A stretch of DNA of 64,000 nucleotides from Druceiella hillmani (Eukaryota > Arthropoda > Insecta > Lepidoptera > Hepialidae): the NCBI GenBank assembly GCA_039881145.1, contig JAYKKI010000095.1:2551001-2615000 (forward strand). The letters are read 5' to 3'. The position numbers and the translations under genes were made by a program. This document shows, in pieces, positions 59,301 through 64,000 of the stretch. Each line of letters starts with the position of its first letter. Position 1 is the first letter of the stretch. The notes below the pieces were generated by a model. The model was not told the DNA's origin. It saw only the letters and a list, made by a program, of their open reading frames with translations, and did no database searches.

Positions 59301-62300
59301 AAAAGTAAATATTTCAATTACAAATGTCAAAAAGAAATACCCTCGCTTGGGATCCAGCTGTGACTCAATGACTACACCCTCTACATAACCTGAGGGGTCA
59401 GCTTTTAAATCCATTAATTGTGCCTGCAATGTGATAGCCTCCACAAGCACATCTAAGTTCATTTGTTTCAGAGCTGATACGGGTACTGCTTGCACGTCGC
59501 CACCTAGAGCCTCTACAATGATGCCGTGCTGTGATAATGATCGGAATGTTCTGTCCTGCAAAACATATTTTTGTAATAAACTTTTACGCTTCTTTTAATA
59601 AATATTGCTATAATTTTTTATTATTACTAACTTTATTTGTTTTATTACGAATTACCCGAATCAACACATAACACGCTTATGAGTTAAATTTGACTTGCAT
59701 TGAAATCATCCATTGATGTATAAAAAAGTTATAGGTTTGCTTAATAATATTTGAAAGAATAGAAATTTTTTCAAAAACAAATTGTTAAAAGGACTAAACC
59801 TTTTAACAATTTGTTCTTGCAACAGTCCTTTTAAATTTATGATGAAGGGTTACGTTTCTAATAACTGATGTGTGTTAAACATCATCCCAAGCACTTGTTC
59901 CAATAGATCTTAAAGTTAGATTTCACATGTTCAGTTTGACCGTATTGTAGCTTTGTAGTTCTTTCTGGCCATTATTGTATATAATAATATTTTAAAATGA
60001 ACTTAAAATGCATTGAGATATTAAAGTTGGTAGGCTTTGATATCTCAATACAAAAAATAATTAAAATTTGACTATAAATTATATTTTTCATATCAATGCC
60101 AAACCTATTTCTTTCAGATATAATTATACCTATAAAACTCATTGTCAGACAATTTCATCTGATATCAATTTGGTCTGACATGATGTTATCTTTACAGTGA
60201 TATCAATTGAAAAAAGGAAAATACTGTGATGAACTTAATATCGTTTAACTATAACATTATTTAAGTCACTTACAATGTCAATATTTGCTTTGTCAATTTT
60301 GTTTACAGCAACCAACACTGGCACTGGAATAGAAAAATGATAGCATTATACTTACATTAAATTTACGTAGTCAAAAAGGATATTAAATATTTAGTCTACT
60401 TTTATTAAAACAAGTATGTTTTATGAAACGGAGTATGATTATAAAATAATATCATTTGGAATTCGCTAAGATCTACTATCTAATTGGCACATAATGTGTC
60501 AGTTACCAAGTATGTTTTTGCTTCGAAATGCATGCCCCTTTATTTTGCCATAGCTATTTCCGTTCCCAATTACATTATAGCAGCATAGAAAAGCGACTTG
60601 CGCACCTAAGAGAATTTAAATTAGCTATGAAATGATAAAACTGCAAAATTTTAGACATAGATAGGGGATAGCAACTCTGTCTTTTATTTTATACTTTTTC
60701 GATTAAAACGTTTACATCTTACGTGGGCTTAATCAAAATATTAATTTTGCTTTTTATTATTAGTAATAACTAGGCTTCTAAAGAAACATTCGCCAAAGGG
60801 CAAGCTTATGTAGCTCTTAGTAGAGTACGATCTTTAGACAGCATAGTAATAACTGATCTAAATCAAAGAAAACTCTTCAACAATCCACACAGCGTAACAT
60901 TAGAAGAATTAGAGCACTTGAGAAACATGTTACGTTGATCACACATCGACGAAGTCGAAGAAAGACCACAAAGTAGTTAATCTAGATTAATCAAAAATGT
61001 TTATTGCAGTGCCCCCTGGTGAGTTAACAACATAAGACATAACTAGTAACCTTCACCGTTAAATCACAAACTTTTTATCAAAAACTGTATCTAAATCGGT
61101 CAAATGATTTGGAGATAAATGGGAACATTCATTTGCAACCAAATGTTACAATTCCTCCTAGTGAGCTAACACCATAACACCTATCTGAGAACAATCGTCG
61201 ATTAGTCCCTAATATTTTGCAGAAAACCGTATCTAAATCACCATAACACCTATCTAAGAACCATCGCCGATTAGTCAAAAATATTTTGTAGAAAACTGTA
61301 TCTAAATCGGGCAAACCGTTTGGGAGATAAATGGAAACATGCATTTGCAACAATTATTGCGGCGCCCTCTAGTGAGTAATCACCATAACAACTATCTACA
61401 CCATTCTCACCCTAAACGCATATACCACCTCCGTTCTGTCATGAGTAAAAAGTATTCAACACAAGTAATGTAGTCACAATATAATTAGTTACTCTCACTG
61501 CAACATTTTTGGAATCAATAATAACACGATCATAAATAACACAGCCAATGGCTCATTTGTCTCACCCCCAGAGTCCCTTGCCATGCGTATAGATTCAATA
61601 GTTTGTTCCATAACTCCATCATCAGCCGCAACAACAAGCACAACAATATCAGTGTGGTGCGCTCCACGCGATCGCATAGCTGAGAATGCAGCATGACCAG
61701 GAGTGTCGAGGAATGTCACTGTGTCTCCATTTTTTAGCTTCACTATGGAAAAGGAATAAATATTACTTTAAGAAGTTTTTTATTAGCTAACAAAAATAAG
61801 CATTTAATCAGAAGTATAATTAATTTAATAAAATATATTTAATAAGAAGTTTCAATTAGATAAAATTGAACTACCTTGGCATTTACTTAAGTACGTATAA
61901 TTTCATGTAATCACGAATAATTTCAAAAATACAGGAGAAGACTTCACTACATTTAATTAATTTAATAGTAATGAGAATGAATGAATGTTCCTTAGTTGGC
62001 ACCCGGTTGAGGGTGACCTCCAAGCCAGTAAGCTGCTATAGGTCCGGTGGTACAAAAGCTCTTTCCATCATTTCCCTCCACTTCTTCCAGTTAGAAGCTG
62101 TAACTTCTGCTTCATATAAGTTGATTCATTGTTTTCTGAGGTCCATCTTGACTTGTTTCAATCATCTTTTCCTTGATGCATGTCGTTGAACTTTCCATTC
62201 ATAAGATCAAATTCTTTAAAGAAACTGGCAAAGAAGCCGGGCTTCGCTCATGCGGCACACATATCCAAATAATTTTAGACGATGCTTCTGAATTTAATTT

Positions 62301-63595
62301 CAATGGTCACTTGATCAATGGTCAGAGACTTTGCATTTGGAAGATTAGTGGAAGATTTATTTTCTAGTTTGTTGAGGTCCACTTTGAGAAGGGTTTCTGA
62401 GCTGTAGAGAAGGGCTGATAAGATGAGTGTCGAAAGAGCCAAATCTTAGTAAGAATGCTGATGTTACTTTTTCTTTCAGACAACATTTGAGCAAGGCGAA
62501 TGCAGCAGTTATCTGTCCGATTTGGTATGGATATTGATGAAAGGTACTTGAAAAAATAGTTTTTTCTGGCTTGAACAAGTATAGACTTGTTCAAGCCAGT
62601 TACTGTCAAAATTAATGAAGGCTGGTATGAAGGCCCGTATAAGCGTTACAGCGTTGTCATCAGTGAATATGAGGTTCAGCAAATGATGGCAGTAACTGAA
62701 CTAGATGCCGTGCCTGTTCACAAAAACTTTTAGCATAATAGTGTTTACCATAATGTTGTAAAGTAGCAGTGAGGTCACTTCACCTTGGCGAACAGTTTTC
62801 ATGGCAAACTTATTGGATAATTTATTTCTGATTTGTATTTTGTTAGTTGATTTGCCATATGCTTCCTGAAGGAGTAATATAATTTTGCGGGGGATGTGTT
62901 CCACCTCCAATGCTTTCCAGAGCGTTGGCCAATGAATACAATTGCAAATTTGAAATCGATGAACTCATTCTTCCATGAATTGGCACAGGGAGAAAATTTT
63001 GTCTCTGCGGCCAGGTTAACCTCACCCTGGTCAATCCCGCTTGCTCCTCTCAACTTGTCTTGAATGTATAATTTACATAAATACTTTGCTGATCTTTCGT
63101 CTCCGCTCTAATTACCACAAAGGTGGGCTCAATACCGACCACTGGATTGTCAAGGTGTCGAATATCAGTTGTCGAATTCAGTTGTCGAATATCAGGTGAT
63201 AGTTTTATTTGGTTGCAGCATCTTTTAGCTCGGCAACCACTCTGTCCTTATGCCCTCTCGTTCTTTCTTCAGTTTCAGGCGAACAATAGTGATGTAATAA
63301 TAAAAAAAATTGTAGGTTTTAAAAATATAAAGCAAATAATTTTTTTACAAAAGAATCATAAAAATTAAGTTAATTTGACTCTTATATATATGCCATATTT
63401 CTTACTGTACAGACCTGAAAATGCTCCAATATGTTGAGTGATGCCGCCAAACTCTTGCTCTACGACAGATGTGTCCCTCAATGCATCGAGTAGGGTTGTT
63501 TTACCATGATCTACGTGACCCATTACAGTTACTACTGGGGGTCGAGGTTTGAGAGCTTCTGGTGGAGCGGGAGGTGCCGGCACAGCATCTCTATT
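53222..63595 (-). CDS. MTIF2: MTIF2, mitochondrial translation initiation factor IF-2, partial (9 exons)
   Basis: Nine minus-strand exons in order: 63595-63415, 61742-61566, 60323-60274, 59555-59341, 58813-58609, 56959-56734, 56216-55911, 55084-54944, 53394-53222. All join in frame and give about 555 residues, from just before the GTPase G1 motif to the C-terminus. The protein delivers formyl-Met-tRNA to the mitochondrial small subunit. The five GTPase motifs are [28 protein letters not shown] and SAL. C-terminal landmarks are [40 protein letters not shown] and WDPGF, all collinear with the human protein. The mitochondrial presequence and N-terminal exons lie beyond 64,000. Introns carry a Helitron, a LINE and a piggyBac MITE. 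Confidence 0.97.
54271..54450 (+). mobile_element. Hammerhead-type repeat nested in MITE (copy 4)
   Basis: A 180-bp insertion flanked by the 11-bp direct repeat tataatttgaa (54260-54270 and 54451-54461), which is present once in MITE copy 1. It holds one arm of the hammerhead-type repeat in plus orientation and ends with the block seen at the left of copies 1 and 3 (gaatttctacaaaattaac). It defines the element's real ends. Confidence 0.8.
54309..54349 (+). ncRNA. Hammerhead-like ribozyme motif, near-intact
   Basis: CCAC (54309-54312) pairs with GUGG (54346-54349). Core CUGAAGA is at 54313-54319, stem II is AUUGU-AAU-ACAAC (four pairs and an A-C mismatch at its base), GAAA is at 54334-54337, then CCUUGGU and C17 at 54345. 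Cleavage would follow 54345. An extra U stands between the first box and stem II, as in the other copies. Confidence 0.55.
54666..54699. repeat. 34-bp perfect palindrome
   Basis: 17-nt arms with no spacer, centred on CTAG at 54681-54684. It sits in an AT tract (54640-54775) of further diverged inverted ataatatt units. Confidence 0.85.
54944..55084 (-). CDS. MTIF2: MTIF2 exon, domain IV first part
   Basis: The acceptor is TTTGATGCAG and the donor GTAAGT. It reads (G)[30 protein letters not shown] and [14 protein letters not shown]. Human has [30 protein letters not shown]. Confidence 0.95.
55085..55910. other. MTIF2 intron, nothing recognised
   Basis: AT-rich, with no repeats I can name. Confidence 0.75.
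55911..56216 (-). CDS. MTIF2: MTIF2 exon, domain III
   Basis: The acceptor is ATGACTCCAG and the donor GTAAGG. It reads (G)[53 protein letters not shown] and EEVVG. This is the IF-2 domain III fold, clearly aligned with human. Confidence 0.96.
56217..56733. other. MTIF2 intron, nothing recognised
   Basis: AT-rich, with no repeats I can name. Confidence 0.75.
56734..56959 (-). CDS. MTIF2: MTIF2 exon, charged linker
   Basis: The acceptor is CTTTTTTCAG and the donor GTATTT. It reads [20 protein letters not shown], then a Lys/Glu/Arg-rich helical stretch, then LNVVVKG. It matches the poorly conserved linker before [10 protein letters not shown] in human MTIF2. Confidence 0.92.
56960..58608. other. 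MTIF2 intron, nothing recognised
   Basis: The open frames at 57070-57252 and 57420-57632 on the minus strand lack any known domain. A cacggtgtc block near 57604 also occurs near 38028, but too little is shared to define a family. Confidence 0.65.
58609..58813 (-). CDS. MTIF2: MTIF2 exon, domain II
   Basis: The acceptor CATAG before G 58813 gives (G)[21 protein letters not shown], matching human (G)[21 protein letters not shown] in length. It then reads [13 protein letters not shown] and [19 protein letters not shown]. The donor is GTTTGT. Confidence 0.94.
58814..59340. other. MTIF2 intron, nothing recognised
   Basis: AT-rich, with no repeats I can name. Confidence 0.75.
59341..59555 (-). 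CDS. MTIF2: MTIF2 exon, G5 and domain junction
   Basis: The acceptor is TTTTGCAG and the donor GTATTT. It reads [35 protein letters not shown], then [20 protein letters not shown] and LDPKRG. VPVSAL is the G5 region. It leaves two bases. Confidence 0.95.
59556..60273. other. MTIF2 intron with a perfect hairpin
   Basis: Only the 17-bp inverted repeat at 59776-59815 stands out. Confidence 0.75.
59776..59815. repeat. Perfect 17-bp inverted repeat
   Basis: aacaaattgttaaaagg (59776-59792) and its exact reverse complement (59799-59815) around a 6-nt loop. Confidence 0.9.
60274..60323 (-). CDS. MTIF2: MTIF2 50-nt microexon, G4 (NKID)
   Basis: A 50-nt exon between TTTCTATTCCAG and GTAAGT. With the carried-over base it reads [17 protein letters not shown]. 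This restores the guanine-specificity motif NKID, exactly where human MTIF2 has VPIILAVNKCDKA. It is too short for ORF searches and is easily missed. Confidence 0.95.
60777..61410 (+). mobile_element. Helitron 3' end fragment
   Basis: The frame 60777-60938 reads [30 protein letters not shown] and ends [12 protein letters not shown] with [16 protein letters not shown] is the C-terminal motif of Helitron Rep/helicase (Pif1-like) proteins. After the stop come repeated non-coding blocks (about 61010, 61150, 61360), each with cctcctagtgag or a variant, accataacacctatct and gtatctaaatcgg. The 5' part of the element is missing. It lies antisense in an MTIF2 intron. Confidence 0.8.
60990..61400. repeat. 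Diverged tandem units in the Helitron 3' region
   Basis: Three units start near gccccctggtgag (61011), ttcctcctagtgag (61151) and gcgccctctagtgag (61362). Blocks such as ggagataaatggaaacat and gattagtcaaaaatatttt recur at about 61110/61323 and 61205/61270. Unit length varies through deletion. Confidence 0.7.
61566..61742 (-). CDS. MTIF2: MTIF2 exon, G3 (DTPGH)
   Basis: Begins TG, completing GTG with the previous exon. It reads [20 protein letters not shown], then [20 protein letters not shown] and IRMARDSG. The acceptor is TTCCATAG and the donor GTGAGA. It leaves one base. Confidence 0.95.
62000..63060 (-). pseudogene. LINE reverse transcriptase relic
   Basis: Minus strand, several frames. 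FIDFKFA (start of the RT core) is near 62960. [20 protein letters not shown] and [17 protein letters not shown] (the VRQGCxLSPLLFN block) lie at about 62760-62910. A TDD remnant of the YADD box is near 62660. [17 protein letters not shown] (LLYGSETW block) is near 62395, and [12 protein letters not shown] (the RWxGHVxRM block) near 62240. Multiple stops and frameshifts are present. It is a decayed non-LTR element in the same strand as MTIF2. Confidence 0.8.
62566..62599. repeat. Perfect 15-bp inverted repeat
   Basis: ctggcttgaacaagt (62566-62580) and its exact reverse complement (62585-62599) around ATAG, inside the LINE relic. Confidence 0.9.
63415..63595 (-). CDS. MTIF2: MTIF2 exon, G1 and switch I
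   Basis: Encodes [40 protein letters not shown] and [12 protein letters not shown]. The acceptor is TTTTTCTAACTAG (an alternative AG lies five bases further in). The exon ends at G 63415 before GTCTGT. A second donor, GTAAGA, 9 nt downstream would extend it by three codons in the same phase. The nearer donor gives the family's usual spacing. Confidence 0.92.
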
Positions 63596-64000
63596 CTAGT
63601 TAGAAAAATTGATTCCAATTAATGTCCTCTGACATAACAATCCAAATCACCATTAATAATGTTATTATCACAGTTTTATCTTTTGTCTCCTAAACTAATG
63701 TTAACACTAGAAGGGTTGGCGTCGTTAATTTGACGGTTTTACAAAATTAAACACATATAACTTTATACCAGTGTTTTCTACCAGTCTGATATTTCATGAC
63801 TTTTTCTAAACTATCGTTTTGTACATTCTGATCAAAATAGTTTTCGTAATGTTTTTATTTTTAAAGATACAATCAGTTATACCTACAACGGCCGCTGCCG
63901 TCATTTTGACGGTATAGCAAATCAAGTTGCTTGCTCAGCGACTTGATATGTAAATAATATATATTATTATTACAGGTAGGTAAATACTTTTGTTTATTTT
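63596..64000. other. MTIF2 intron, runs off the window
   Basis: AT-rich intronic sequence upstream of the G1 exon. A block around 63708-63727 (gaagggttggcgtcgttaat) and one at 63892-63911 (ggccgctgccgtcattttga) share a cgtcaTTTgacgg-like core, but I cannot name the repeat. Confidence 0.6.

Noticed and set aside
1..64000. CRISPR arrays, operons, bacterial RBS or rho-independent terminators
   Set aside because: The window is spliced eukaryotic DNA and no regularly spaced direct repeats of that kind are present.

Overview
The window is animal nuclear DNA, most likely from an insect. It is AT-rich, and its short coding exons have GT-AG introns crowded with decayed insect-type transposons. Several repeats look lepidopteran: a dispersed repeat that joins a 'GGGTTCCGTA..CC'-like block to a 'gacagacagac' block, a tRNA-derived SINE, and a short element bounded by TGAAGTAAAACTTC. 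A moth or butterfly is therefore my best guess, but that is inference. Three conserved host genes are present. Their exons were worked out by hand from protein similarity, splice sites and codon phase. For two of the three the exon chain stays in frame throughout.

Region 1 (about 1-28,680, + strand) holds the last dozen exons of BIRC6 (Bruce/Apollon), the giant inhibitor-of-apoptosis protein with a fused E2/E3 ubiquitin ligase domain. About 680 residues are here, including the whole UBC domain with its catalytic cysteine, and the stop codon. Its introns contain a mariner relic, a piggyBac-derived MITE, a 1.8 kb foldback element, a Tc1-like relic, a second mariner relic, a LINE 3' end, two tRNA-derived SINEs (one split by a palindromic MITE) and one copy of a repeat carrying hammerhead-ribozyme-like motifs.

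Region 2 (28,680-34,914) is intergenic: the BIRC6 3' UTR, then a small mariner HTH fragment. Region 3 (34,915-42,023, + strand) is a complete three-exon WDR20 gene of 620 codons, the WD40 activator of the USP12/USP46 deubiquitinases. It carries an unusually long Ala/Gly/Thr-rich insert.

Region 4 (42,024-53,221) is a 11 kb transposon-rich spacer. It has a foldback arm split by another element, further hammerhead-like repeats and a broken ISL2EU/IS4EU-type transposase. Region 5 (53,222-63,595, - strand, convergent with WDR20) holds nine exons of MTIF2, the mitochondrial translation initiation factor IF-2, from its G1 motif to the C-terminal WDPGF; the N-terminal exons lie beyond 64,000. Its introns and 3' flank contain a second piggyBac MITE with a nested hammerhead-type element, a Helitron 3' end and a LINE relic.

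BIRC6 attaches ubiquitin and WDR20 assists its removal, but nothing in the sequence shows shared regulation. The most interesting non-genic feature is a dispersed repeat found at four loci (six motif copies). Each copy folds on paper as a small type-I hammerhead ribozyme, and one copy is nested in a piggyBac MITE with a clear 11-bp target-site duplication.
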